Numbered from the stretch's first letter, positions 15,445 through 23,861 are shown. The stretch is DNA of 45,550 bases from an uncultured Fusobacterium sp. (GCF_905200055.1 NZ_CAJKIS010000018.1:1-45550); one strand, 5' to 3'. Notes: generated by a model from the letters alone, not told the origin. Program-made: numbers and translations.

Positions 15445-16098
15445 ATGGCAACTCTAATAATGATTTTAGGAGAGAGTGGAACAGGTAAATCTACTAGTAT
15501 AGAGAACTTGGATTCTCAAGAAACTTTTATCATTCAAGTAGTAGATAAACCTTTACCATTCAGAGGATTTAAAAGTAAATATCCTTTAAGAAATAAGGAA
15601 AATCCTGCTGGAAATAGATTTATAAGTGATAGAGCTGATAAAATTATAAGAATTTTAGATACTCTAAATAAGGAACAAAAGATAAAAAATGTAATAATTG
15701 ATGATAGTCAATACATCATGGCTAATGAGTTCATGAGGAGAGCTAAAGAAAAAGGTTATGAAAAATTTACAGAGATAGGACAGAACTTTTATGCTCTGAT
15801 AGATAAAGCAAATGAGATGAGGGAAGATATGAATATTATTTTCTTGCATCATAAAGAGATATCAGAGGCAGGAATAAGCAAGGCTAAAACTATTGGTAAG
15901 TTGCTAGATGATAAAGTTGGAATTGAAGGAAGATTTTCAATAGTTTTAACTACTGAAATTGAAGATGGAAATTATTACTTCAGAACTCAAAATAATGGTT
16001 CTGATACTTGTAAGAGCCCCAAAGGTATGTTTGCTGATCTAAGAATACCTAATGACTTAGATTTTGTTATAAAGAAAATAGATGAATATTTTAATTAA
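15445..16098 (+). CDS. RecA-core ATPase, Sak4-like single-strand annealing protein
   Basis: A 217-residue P-loop protein: Walker A GESGTGKS (residues 9-16), Walker B-like NVIIDDSQYIM (about 84-94) and a conserved FLHHKE segment (about 136-141). Size and motif order fit the AAA_24/Sak4 phage group, which promotes strand annealing together with a phage SSB. The SSB-like gene directly downstream and the exonuclease directly upstream (4 bp) support a recombination module. Confidence 0.8.
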   Translation: MATLIMILGESGTGKSTSIENLDSQETFIIQVVDKPLPFRGFKSKYPLRNKENPAGNRFISDRADKIIRILDTLNKEQKIKNVIIDDSQYIMANEFMRRAKEKGYEKFTEIGQNFYALIDKANEMREDMNIIFLHHKEISEAGISKAKTIGKLLDDKVGIEGRFSIVLTTEIEDGNYYFRTQNNGSDTCKSPKGMFADLRIPNDLDFVIKKIDEYFN

Positions 16099-16113
16099 AA
16101 GGAGAGATGTAAA

Positions 16114-16716
16114 ATGGCATTATGGAATAATAATCAAGAGGATTTAACAACTAAGACTGGTACTGGAGAAAAAATTGAAGTAAGTGGAGTTTATGAACTT
16201 GAAATTAAAGAGGCTTATTTAACTAATTCTAAATCTTCTAAGGCTGTAGGAATAACTTTAAACTTTGATGGAGATGCTGGATATGCTAGAACTACACTTT
16301 GGCACATTAAAGGAGATGGAACAGTTAATAAATTTGCTGAGAAATATCTAAATAGAATGTTATACCTTTTAAAAACTAAAGTAGAGAACTTAAAAACTGA
16401 AGTTAAGAAAGTAAAACTATTTTCAGGAGAAGAGGTTGACAGAACTTTTATCACTAATATCCCTAAAAAAGCTATAGGTGTGATATTAGAGGTTAAAAAG
16501 GATCAGGAGAACACTAACTATGAGATAAAAGACTTTTATGATATTGGAACTGGTAAAACTACTGATGAAATAATGAATAAAACTGAGGCTGTAACTGTAC
16601 AATTCTTTAAAGATAAATTTGAAAAGGCAGCTCCAAAGAAAGGGTATCCATTACCTTATGAAACTACTAAAAATATCATAACTGAAGTCGAGGATGAAGA
16701 AGAGTTCCCATTCTAA
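16114..16716 (+). CDS. SSB-like protein (DUF669-like)
   Basis: A 200-residue protein with a beta-rich first half and an acidic, hydrophobic-tipped tail (EVEDEEEFPF). The tip strongly resembles the C-terminal peptide of bacterial SSB proteins, which recruits partner enzymes. Phage DUF669 proteins paired with Sak4 act as single-strand DNA-binding proteins; this gene lies right behind the Sak4-like gene and before the primase-helicase. AAAGGAGAG before the ATG. Confidence 0.75.
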   Translation: MALWNNNQEDLTTKTGTGEKIEVSGVYELEIKEAYLTNSKSSKAVGITLNFDGDAGYARTTLWHIKGDGTVNKFAEKYLNRMLYLLKTKVENLKTEVKKVKLFSGEEVDRTFITNIPKKAIGVILEVKKDQENTNYEIKDFYDIGTGKTTDEIMNKTEAVTVQFFKDKFEKAAPKKGYPLPYETTKNIITEVEDEEEFPF

Positions 16717-16736
16717 GCTATTAAGGAGAAATGGCA

Positions 16737-18884
16737 ATGAGCAAGTATGATAAATTTAAAAAGTATGGGGATGAGATAAGGTTTCACTACTGCCCCATAT
16801 GTGGAAAAGAGAAAGAAAATCCAGATTTCAGCGTGAATTTGAAAACTGGTCAATATTATTGCCATTCAACTGGACAAGGTGGAAACATTAAAGAGATTGA
16901 GGATTTTGATTTTAAACTTCCTGACATCAAAAAAGTTAAAACTACTGCTGAAAGGCAAACATTTACCTTTGATGATTTGATGAAGAAAAGAGCTGGTTAT
17001 CACTTAGGTGATGACTGGCTCAATTACTTAAAAGAGAGAGGAATATCAGAAAAAGGATTAAATCGATTGTGTCGCCTTGGAAAAGAAAATATGATGATGA
17101 TACCAATCACAGATGGTAAGAATGTTGTTGCTATAAAATATAGAACTTTAGATAAAAAATGTAAGTCAGAGAGAGGGAGTAGGACTGACTATTTCTTAAA
17201 CTGGCAAAATGTAAAAGATAAATCTTATTTGATTATAGTTGAGGGAGAAATAGATCTCCTTAGTGCAATAGAAGTTGGGTTTGATAATGTTGTTAGTGTA
17301 CCATTTGGAGCACAGAATATCAAGTGCATAGAAACCCAAAAAGATTGGATAATAAGTTTTGAAAAGATAATCATTGCAGTTGATAATGATGATCCTGGAA
17401 AAAAATGTAAGGAAGAGATAATAAAGGAATTATATTCTATAAAAGATAGACTTTATTCTGTTAATTATGGTGAGTTTAAAGACTTCAATGAGGTTTTAAC
17501 TGGTGGTGGAAGTGAAACCCTTAAAAATATCATTCTAGGGGCTGAGAAGATAGTTTTAAACCCTGCCTTTGCTCCTTCATTCTTTGGAGAAAAGGGAAAG
17601 TTTTTATTTGATGTCTTTGCAAACTTTTTAAAGGAAAAATTTAACATCATAAAAATAGATAATGAACTTCATTGCTATATAGATGGAATTTATTCTAAAG
17701 GAAAAAGCTTAGAAAAGAATATGATTGAGCTTATTCCAAACTTGAAGGATACACATAGAAAAGAGGTTTTAAAATATTTAGATCTTATTTGTGAATCAAA
17801 GGAAAAGAATAATGATGGATTGATTGCTTTTAAAAATGGAATCTACAATATTTTTACTGATGAACTTACAGATTTCAGTCCAGATTATGTAGTGACTAAT
17901 AAAGTTCCTTGGAGATATAAAAAAGAAACTTACTCAAAGCTAATGGATCAAACTCTTAATAAGTTTGCTTGTGATGATAAAGGAATTAGAAAGTTGATAG
18001 ATGAGGTTGTAGGGTATACCCTTTTCTCCAAAAATGAGCTTGGAAAATCTTTTATTATAACTGGAGATAAGGCAAATGGAAAGAGTACATTTTTAAAAAT
18101 ACTGATATATATGCTAGGAAAAGAAAATTGTAGTGCTTTGAGCTTAGATGATGTTGTCAATTCAAGATTTAGAATATACCAAGTAGCAGGTAAATTGTTA
18201 AATGTTGGAGATGACATAGGGAATGGATATATTCCTGAGGCTGAAACATTGAGAAAATTAATTACTGGAGATATTGTTACTGCTGAACAAAAAGGGAAGG
18301 ATCCTATTGAGTTTAATTGTTATGCCAAATTTATTTTTAGTGCTAATGATATTCCAAGAATCAAAGATCCTACTGGAGCAACTGCTAGAAGAATTATAGT
18401 TATACCTTTTAAAAATAAGTTTGATAGAACAAAAGAAAATTATGATCCTTATTTTTTAGATAAGGTTAAAACTGAGGAATGTATGGAGTATTTAATCAGT
18501 ATTGGGATTGTAGGCTTAAAAAGAATTTTAGAAAATAAAGGTTTCAGTGAGACTGAAGAAACTAAAATTTTGTTGGAAGAGTTTAATAGAAATAATAATC
18601 CAATACTAGCTTACATTGATTTTTTAGAAAATGAAATAGATTCTCCTATAAACTTAGATTATTTAATTTCTACTTACTCTTGTATGAAGATTTTAAATGG
18701 AGTCTATGATTTTCCCAATAAAGATAGGCTAATAGGTTTTAATGAATGGGCAGTGGATAATGGGCATCAGAAAACTTCTATTAAAAAGTTTAAAGATGCT
18801 ATGTGTGCTCAATACAATCTTGATACAAAAAGAATTCTTATCGAGGGAAGAAAAGAAACTTATTTTACAAGAAGGGATTATTAA
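16737..18884 (+). CDS. Replicative primase-helicase (P4 alpha-like)
   Basis: A 715-residue replication protein. It has an N-terminal zinc ribbon (C19, C22, C42, H43 in YCPICGK and YYCHST) and a Toprim primase core with VEGEIDLLSA (168-177) and DNDDPG (216-221). A D5-like linker leads to an SF3 helicase with Walker A GDKANGKST (443-451) and Walker B LLNVGDDI. This is the P4-alpha layout, in which one protein binds the origin, primes and unwinds. ATG at 16737 sits 8 bp from AAGGAG; the ATG at 16731 would be only 2 bp away. The GGACA-box cluster right behind the gene is its likely origin. Confidence 0.9.
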   Translation: MSKYDKFKKYGDEIRFHYCPICGKEKENPDFSVNLKTGQYYCHSTGQGGNIKEIEDFDFKLPDIKKVKTTAERQTFTFDDLMKKRAGYHLGDDWLNYLKERGISEKGLNRLCRLGKENMMMIPITDGKNVVAIKYRTLDKKCKSERGSRTDYFLNWQNVKDKSYLIIVEGEIDLLSAIEVGFDNVVSVPFGAQNIKCIETQKDWIISFEKIIIAVDNDDPGKKCKEEIIKELYSIKDRLYSVNYGEFKDFNEVLTGGGSETLKNIILGAEKIVLNPAFAPSFFGEKGKFLFDVFANFLKEKFNIIKIDNELHCYIDGIYSKGKSLEKNMIELIPNLKDTHRKEVLKYLDLICESKEKNNDGLIAFKNGIYNIFTDELTDFSPDYVVTNKVPWRYKKETYSKLMDQTLNKFACDDKGIRKLIDEVVGYTLFSKNELGKSFIITGDKANGKSTFLKILIYMLGKENCSALSLDDVVNSRFRIYQVAGKLLNVGDDIGNGYIPEAETLRKLITGDIVTAEQKGKDPIEFNCYAKFIFSANDIPRIKDPTGATARRIIVIPFKNKFDRTKENYDPYFLDKVKTEECMEYLISIGIVGLKRILENKGFSETEETKILLEEFNRNNNPILAYIDFLENEIDSPINLDYLISTYSCMKILNGVYDFPNKDRLIGFNEWAVDNGHQKTSIKKFKDAMCAQYNLDTKRILIEGRKETYFTRRDY

Positions 18885-18941
18885 TTTTATATATCCTTGA
18901 GGTATATATCACATAAATGATAGAAAAAATTTTTAAAGAAA

Positions 18942-19270
18942 TTTGGACAAGTTTTATATCAAAAGGACAGGTTTGGACAACTTATTTTTAAAAACCTGTC
19001 CATTGTAAATATGCTTTATTTAATATTTTAAATAGTTATTGGACAGGTTGACAACTTTTTTTACTTATCTATTAGAAAAGTAGATAAAAATATAAAATAT
19101 ATAAAATAGGGTATATAAAAATATATAAATATATAAAGGTATGTCAAAAAAAACCTGTCTTCTTGTCCAAAGTGTTATTTTTAATAGAATTAAAGAATAA
19201 AATAGCTGGACAACTTTTAATGTGTTTCTTGTCCAAAAAACTGTCCATTATAAAAAAACTTGTCCAAAGG
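18942..19270. other. Candidate replication origin: GGACA-box cluster plus AT-rich stretch
   Basis: This 400-bp space (18885-19284) has no gene. It holds about ten copies of GGACA (consensus TTGGACA(A/G)(G/C)TTT) in both orientations. Plus-strand copies are near 18945, 18965, 18975, 19041 and 19209; minus-strand copies are near 18997, 19163, 19231, 19242 and 19262. A degenerate CCTGTCT lies at 19154 and TTGACAACT at 19048. Between the two box groups lies an almost pure A/T stretch (about 19080-19140), suited to melting. P4-type alpha proteins bind short iterons beside their own gene, and this cluster directly follows such a gene. Confidence 0.7.
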
Positions 19271-19284
19271 GGAGAAGTTAATAT

Positions 19285-19503
19285 ATGAGAGAAGATTTAA
19301 AACTTAAAAGAGGAGCTACTTTTATTGAATTTTACTATACAGGATTGATGATAGAAGATTCAAAGGAGTTAGTAGCTTATATCAAACAAAATAGATGGTA
19401 CTTTGATAGAATGAGATCTGACATTCAAGAGCAATTTAGACAGAAGTATAGAAATTTGAAGAGAATGGAGGAGAAAAGGAATGGGGAAGAAGATAGATCC
19501 TAA
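19285..19503 (+). CDS. Hypothetical phage protein, 72 residues
   Basis: Starts behind GGGGAG right after the box cluster. A helical, strongly charged protein (IKQNRWYFDRMRSDIQEQF) with no known domain. Overlaps the next gene by 23 bp. Confidence 0.7.
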   Translation: MREDLKLKRGATFIEFYYTGLMIEDSKELVAYIKQNRWYFDRMRSDIQEQFRQKYRNLKRMEEKRNGEEDRS

Positions 19504-20239
19504 TGAATATGTAGGGTTGGAGTTCACCAATAAGATTGGAGAAAGATTTAAAGTTCTCCAATATCAATTCAAGGATAAAAATAATTACTGCTTTGATATT
19601 GAATTTCTAGGAACTCACAATATTCAACTAGCTACATTAAATCAGATCAGGAATCAAACTTGTGTTGACTTAATTGAAAGAAAAAAGGTTAAAAGGTTAA
19701 AGGTAGAATTGCAACTAAGAGAGAGAACCAAGTTAGTGAATAAAGCAAAAAATACTTGTGTGATTCCTAGTAATTTAAAAGATAAAAATGTATTGTCTAT
19801 AGATTTGTCTACTACATCCACTGGAATTGCTTATAGCAAGGCTGGGATCATTGTAAGATGGAAAACTATTAAATCTCCTTATACCGATTTTAGAGAAAGA
19901 GGATTTGAAATAGTAAAAGAGTTGGTGGAGATCCTGGAAAAAGGTATGGTTGATGTAGTGATACTTGAAGATGTTTATTTGGGACTTAATTCAAGTGTAT
20001 TAAGTATGTTGAGTGAAATTAGAGGGATGCTGACATTTCATATAAAAAGGCTAGGGATTGATCTGTTGTTAGTTCCTGCTGTGCTTTGGAAGAATAGATT
20101 TGAGGGTGTGCCACTTCATAGGAAAGAGCAAAAAGAATTTATGATGAAAAAGTTTTTTGAATTTACAGGAGTTGAAGCTGACAGTGATGATAGTGCTGAT
20201 GCTTATATGATGTTGAAGGCATGTTTGGAGGGAAAATGA
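19481..20239 (+). CDS. RuvC-like Holliday-junction resolvase with extra N-terminal domain
   Basis: A 252-residue protein. Residues about 103-250 are an RNase H-fold RuvC-type nuclease: motif I SIDLSTTSTGIA (D108), motif II VVILEDVYLG (E163), and an acidic C-terminal motif DDSADAYMM (D237, D240). Phage RuvC-like enzymes cut branched DNA before packaging. Residues 1-90 are not part of RuvC. They read like the small beta-rich DNA-binding repeats found in HNH-type phage nucleases (YVGLEFTNKIGERFKVLQY). The ATG overlaps the upstream gene end, with GAGGAG before it. Confidence 0.8.
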   Translation: MGKKIDPNEYVGLEFTNKIGERFKVLQYQFKDKNNYCFDIEFLGTHNIQLATLNQIRNQTCVDLIERKKVKRLKVELQLRERTKLVNKAKNTCVIPSNLKDKNVLSIDLSTTSTGIAYSKAGIIVRWKTIKSPYTDFRERGFEIVKELVEILEKGMVDVVILEDVYLGLNSSVLSMLSEIRGMLTFHIKRLGIDLLLVPAVLWKNRFEGVPLHRKEQKEFMMKKFFEFTGVEADSDDSADAYMMLKACLEGK

Positions 20240-20475
20240 TTGATAATGTTAAGAGTCCAAAGCATTATAAGCTTGATGAATTGAATATAGAAGTTAAAGA
20301 TGTAGCATTTGCAGTAATAAAAAATATTAAAAACACTAAAGTTGCAGTATGTGTTTTTAATGTTTTGAAGTATGTGATGAGAGCAGAGAAAAAGAATGGT
20401 ATAGAGGATTATAAAAAAGCTATTGAATATCTCCAATATATCATTGAAGAAAAAGAAAATAAGGTGATTGACTAA
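20236..20475 (+). CDS. DUF3310-like phage protein
   Basis: The 79-residue protein starts MIDNVKSPKHYKL, the hallmark of DUF3310 (VxxPxHY), and ends with the helical KYVMRAEKKNGIEDYKKAIEYLQ. The family is sometimes called nucleotide kinase-like, without firm proof. ATGA overlap with the previous stop codon (start 20236, GGAGGG upstream). Confidence 0.82.
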   Translation: MIDNVKSPKHYKLDELNIEVKDVAFAVIKNIKNTKVAVCVFNVLKYVMRAEKKNGIEDYKKAIEYLQYIIEEKENKVID

Positions 20476-20690
20476 TGGCATATGTAATACAATTTAATGA
20501 ACAGCATAAATGGTGTGGACACTTTGGATACATTGTTGAAAATAGAAGTAATGGAAGGTTTTTGATAAATGTTAGCTTTATAAAAAATGATAAAGTGGGA
20601 AATGCTTATATATTTGCAAATTCATATGAGTTTGACATAATTGATGAAACTACTTTGATTACTGCAAGAGATGCAGAGGAGAAAGAATAA
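20475..20690 (+). CDS. Hypothetical phage protein, 71 residues
   Basis: The ATG overlaps the previous stop (TAATG). Beta-rich small protein (VIQFNEQHKWCGHFGYIVEN), no known motif. Coupled on both sides by one-base overlaps. Confidence 0.65.
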   Translation: MAYVIQFNEQHKWCGHFGYIVENRSNGRFLINVSFIKNDKVGNAYIFANSYEFDIIDETTLITARDAEEKE

Positions 20691-21169
20691 TGACAAAAAA
20701 TTGTAGTACTTGCTTAAATTTGCAGTTTGGAACAAAGGAAAATAATCAACAAAATAAATTTGTTTTAAAATGTAAGTTTGGCAAAATGTTAAATCCTTTT
20801 CTGCAATTTTATAGTTGTAAAAATTATAAAAGAAAACCTTTTAGAACTTATGATGGTATTGAAACTTTATTTTCAATAAAATCTAAATTTTATAAATCAG
20901 TTCCAAAAGAAAATAATCATTGCCATGGGGGAAAGTGTGCTTTTTATGATAAAAATTGTTATACTTATTGCTTTAGCCCTTGTGTTAGATCGTTTAGAAA
21001 AGATGGTAAAAATGTGTATTTTGTAGAAGTTAAAGTTAAAAGAAAAGGTAGTAAAAAACTTGAAATGTCAACAGATGGAAACGAATGGTTTTTATATGAC
21101 AGAGAAAAAGATGAATATTACGAATTAAATGATCCTGAACTAGAAATAACAGAGGTGTCAAATGACTAA
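20690..21169 (+). CDS. Cysteine-rich, probably zinc-binding phage protein
   Basis: A 159-residue protein with CxxC near the start (CSTC), a lone cysteine pair around 28-43, and a dense cluster CHGGKCAFYDKNCYTYCFSPC at about 78-98. The pattern suits one or two zinc sites. The C-terminal third is beta-rich (VYFVEVKVKRKG). Function unknown. It follows the upstream gene by a one-base overlap. Confidence 0.7.
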   Translation: MTKNCSTCLNLQFGTKENNQQNKFVLKCKFGKMLNPFLQFYSCKNYKRKPFRTYDGIETLFSIKSKFYKSVPKENNHCHGGKCAFYDKNCYTYCFSPCVRSFRKDGKNVYFVEVKVKRKGSKKLEMSTDGNEWFLYDREKDEYYELNDPELEITEVSND

Positions 21170-21572
21170 AAAACAATACTTAAAACAAGGATATAAAATA
21201 AGATTAGAGATAGATAGTAAAAAAGCTGTTTTAAATGATATGAGAGCAACACTAGATGGATTAAAAGCTATTAGAATATCTGAAAAAGTTCAAGGAGGAC
21301 CTCTACCAAGTGATGAAAATATGGTAAATAGAATTACTAAAGTTATTGAAGAGGAAAAAAAGTTAGAGAATCTTTATGATTTTATGTCTGAGTTATCAAA
21401 AGAGATAGATAAAATCGAGGATGTGGTAGAAAGGGCATTACTAAGATATAGATATTTTTTAGGACTTACTTGGGAAGAAATAGCGGAAAAATTAGGCTAT
21501 TCAATAGCACAAGTCTATAGACTACATATTAAAGCTTGTAAAAATTTTAATAAAATAAATGATAGTAAGTGA
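21162..21572 (+). CDS. Late transcription regulator with sigma region 4-like HTH (DUF1492/ArpU-like)
   Basis: A 136-residue protein. The N-terminal 90 residues are a long helix pair. The C-terminus is a sigma-70 region 4-like helix-turn-helix (LTWEEIAEKLGYSIAQVYRLHIKACKNF). DUF1492/ArpU/RinA proteins occupy this last early position and switch on late genes in many Gram-positive phages. Its stop codon lies inside the phased GATAG repeats that begin the late control region, as expected for a regulator next to its target. Confidence 0.82.
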   Translation: MTKKQYLKQGYKIRLEIDSKKAVLNDMRATLDGLKAIRISEKVQGGPLPSDENMVNRITKVIEEEKKLENLYDFMSELSKEIDKIEDVVERALLRYRYFLGLTWEEIAEKLGYSIAQVYRLHIKACKNFNKINDSK

Positions 21573-21618
21573 TAGTAAATGATATTGTATGATAGTTTTA
21601 AAAGTGATATAGTATAAA
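21561..21618 (+). promoter_or_regulatory. Late promoter region with phased activator repeats
   Basis: Four tandem 10-bp units begin GATAGTAAGT, GATAGTAAAT, GATATTGTAT, GATAGTTTTA (21561-21600), with a fifth GATAT at 21606. The 10-bp phase places them on one face of the helix. TATAAA (21613-21618) is a -10 candidate; no -35 consensus lies 17 bp upstream, so an activator is likely needed. Confidence 0.6.
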
Positions 21619-21639
21619 ATATAGAAATGATATCTACAA

Positions 21640-21667
21640 GGGGCAGACTTTGAGCTGTCTCTTTTTT
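21640..21667 (+). terminator. Terminator just after the late promoter
   Basis: GGGGCAG (21640-21646) pairs with CTGTCTC (21655-21661) with two G-U pairs, followed by six T. A transcript from 21625 or so would be only about 40 nt long. Confidence 0.75.
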
Positions 21668-21705
21668 ATATTTAAGAGATTGTATTTTAATTTTTGTTAA
21701 AAGTA

Positions 21706-21734
21706 TTGCTTCCTACATAAAAAAAGAGTATAAT
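21706..21734 (+). promoter_or_regulatory. Promoter of the three-gene cargo unit
   Basis: TTGCTT (21706-21711), 17-bp spacer, TATAAT (21729-21734), 34 bp before the first cargo start. It is independent of the late promoter and free of phage operator motifs. Confidence 0.75.
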
Positions 21735-21768
21735 TATTATTAATTATATAGAAAAAGGAGGGTTTTAC

Positions 21769-22263
21769 ATGATAAAATATTTTAAGATATTTCAAAATGA
21801 AAATAAAGAAGTAAAAGCTATTGAATATTCTGAAAGAGATCAAAAAAATTATTTTAAATTTGTTAAAACCCAACATGAAAAAGGCTTGAGACAAGTAATA
21901 ATTACTTCGGAAATAATGTTAGAAATTTTAAAAAAATATTTTATTGATTATAATTTTGATTTAGTTGAGTTATCTTTTGTAGAAGAAGATAGCGAATTAG
22001 ATGATGAAATAAAGGAAATATTAGCTAAAATAGAAAAGAATAGAGCATGTTTTATAAAATTATTAGAAAAGTTAAAATGTATTGCTAATAATTCATCAAT
22101 TGATATAGAAAATATAGAGCTGAAAAGTACAGAAAAAATTTATGATAAATATGTAGTTTTTTCTATAAGAGTTAATGGAATATTATTAATTGATGAAAAT
22201 AATAAAGAGTTATTAAAAGAAATCACAAACTTAATAGGAAGTAAATTATATGAAAATTATTGA
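21769..22263 (+). CDS. Cargo gene 1: unknown protein, 164 residues
   Basis: I do not recognise this protein. The first 60 residues alternate strands and helices (YFKIFQNENKEVKAIEYSERDQ cut short here), the centre is acidic (SFVEEDSELDDEIKEIL), and the end is beta-rich (YVVFSIRVNGILLID). No membrane span, no enzyme motif. AAGGAGGG lies before the ATG. It is first of three genes sharing one promoter and terminator and overlaps the second gene by 14 bp, so their products probably work together. Confidence 0.75.
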   Translation: MIKYFKIFQNENKEVKAIEYSERDQKNYFKFVKTQHEKGLRQVIITSEIMLEILKKYFIDYNFDLVELSFVEEDSELDDEIKEILAKIEKNRACFIKLLEKLKCIANNSSIDIENIELKSTEKIYDKYVVFSIRVNGILLIDENNKELLKEITNLIGSKLYENY

Positions 22264-22876
22264 ATATTTAATTCCTATAATAGTAATTATAATAGCATTT
22301 TGGTTCAATAAAATTTACGATTTTTCTATTTTATTTCCTTTTATACCTATGGATAAAAAAATTGAATTTAATGTTGTAGTTTATACAGCTATTTTAAATA
22401 TATTGTTTAATAAACTTCTAAATAAGTTTAGTTATTTTTGGGATAAATTTTCAGTTAATTTAGAAATAATTGCCTATAAGAAGGGACAAGAACCAGATAT
22501 AACTTGTGTTCCAGAAATTATTTTGAATAAAAGAAGTAATGTTGCAGAAGTAAAACTGGAATTTAAAATAAAAGCAAATATTAATCAATTAAAAAAAATG
22601 AAGTTAATATTAAATTTACCAGGTTGGGCTCAACCTCAAGCTAACATCTTACAAAGACCAGATGGTAGTTACGAATATGAAATAAGTGTTTTAACAGGAG
22701 TAAATAGTTCTACAACAATAGTAAAAACAACACTATCAGAAAATATTCCTTTAATAGGAAATTTAAGTGGTAGAGAAAAAGATATAGATATAATATTAAA
22801 AGTAGAGAAACCTTTTTATTATATGAAGCCTTTTCACAAAATTAAAAGTAATTCATTTAAATTAAAAATTTCTTAA
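22250..22876 (+). CDS. Cargo gene 2: membrane-anchored protein, 208 residues
   Basis: Two hydrophobic stretches at the start (about 5-20 and 42-60) anchor the protein. The remaining 140 residues are a beta-rich soluble domain of repeated strand pairs (NVAEVKLEFKIKANI, YEYEISVLTGVNSS). There is no known domain. A two-span anchor plus soluble domain is a layout common in membrane effectors of defence systems, but that is only a resemblance. Confidence 0.75.
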   Translation: MKIIEYLIPIIVIIIAFWFNKIYDFSILFPFIPMDKKIEFNVVVYTAILNILFNKLLNKFSYFWDKFSVNLEIIAYKKGQEPDITCVPEIILNKRSNVAEVKLEFKIKANINQLKKMKLILNLPGWAQPQANILQRPDGSYEYEISVLTGVNSSTTIVKTTLSENIPLIGNLSGREKDIDIILKVEKPFYYMKPFHKIKSNSFKLKIS

Positions 22877-22891
22877 GCAATGGAGGGAAAT

Positions 22892-23791
22892 ATGCAGACT
22901 ACAAGATGGTTAGATAGAGAAAGTAATAGATTTGATGAAATAATAAATAGAATTCTTGCTTTTAGAGAAAATGAAGATATAGAAACTGGAGAAAAAAACT
23001 TCAAAATAGATAAAGTTTTTCCAGAAAATAAAACTATAACATTAAATTCAAGAGAATTAACATTTAATAAATTAAATGTTAGTTATGATATAGTAGATGC
23101 TGGAGAACAACCAGAAGAAGACAGAACTACTAAAAGAGAAGATTTTTTAATAGTTTATACTACTGGAATTAATGTAAACTATATTATTAATAAGAATACT
23201 GCTGCTTCAACATTAATAAGAAAGTTAAATGGATATACTGGAAAAAACCAACTTAAAAAAAATATGATTGAATTAGATAGTGATTTTTTTATATGGCTTA
23301 TTAGTAAAGTATATAATAGAGAAAATAGTATAGAAGTATCAGAAAATACTGATATTCAAATAAATAGTATAAAGGGGTTGAAAGGAAATACGGATGATTT
23401 ATTAAATAAAGTAACTGCTGATGGAAAAACGATAATGAATGTAATAAGTACTTTATCGTTCTTGTTGGAAAGCAATAATATAAGTCAGATAAAAACAGAT
23501 ATAGAATATAAAGAGCATCAACATATATCTTTAACTTTAAATAAAACTTCAACTATTGATACAGATTTAAAAGATTATACTGGTATCTTATTGGGGAAAG
23601 AAAAGGAATTGGCATTTTCAGAATTATTATTAACAATTTATATAGAATTAATACCTAATCTTTTCCGAGTATATCAACAAGAAAAAAGAGAAGAGGCATG
23701 GGGAGCTCAAAAATACATTGAATTTATAGAAAAAGTTGGAAAGGATGTTTCTGAAAGAATAAAAGAGAAAGTAAAAAGTTATAAAGAATGA
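22892..23791 (+). CDS. Cargo gene 3: unknown protein, 299 residues
   Basis: Unrecognised soluble protein. ATG at 22892 has GGAGGG 5 bp upstream; the ATG at 22880 overlaps that site. The N-terminal half alternates charged helices and strands (NRFDEIINRILAFREN; LTFNKLNVSYDIVDAG). The centre has FIWLISKVYNREN and INSIKGLKGNTDDLLNKV, and the C-terminus is a long helix (EAWGAQKYIEFIEKVGKDVSE). No nucleotide-binding or nuclease motif is visible. It ends the cargo unit just before a terminator. Confidence 0.75.
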   Translation: MQTTRWLDRESNRFDEIINRILAFRENEDIETGEKNFKIDKVFPENKTITLNSRELTFNKLNVSYDIVDAGEQPEEDRTTKREDFLIVYTTGINVNYIINKNTAASTLIRKLNGYTGKNQLKKNMIELDSDFFIWLISKVYNRENSIEVSENTDIQINSIKGLKGNTDDLLNKVTADGKTIMNVISTLSFLLESNNISQIKTDIEYKEHQHISLTLNKTSTIDTDLKDYTGILLGKEKELAFSELLLTIYIELIPNLFRVYQQEKREEAWGAQKYIEFIEKVGKDVSERIKEKVKSYKE

Positions 23792-23804
23792 TATAAATAA
23801 ATTA

Positions 23805-23837
23805 AAAGAGAATCAGTAAAATGGTTCTCTTTTTTTA
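23805..23837 (+). terminator. Terminator of the cargo unit
   Basis: AGAGAA (23807-23812) pairs with TTCTCT (23825-23830), with seven T following. It lies between the cargo and the terminase genes. Confidence 0.8.
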
Positions 23838-23861
23838 TGCTAAAAAATAGGAGGTGAGTCC

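Noticed and set aside
19080..19140. AT-rich tandem-like TATAAA stretch as a promoter array
   Set aside because: No -35 elements at proper spacing; better explained as a melting region of the candidate origin.
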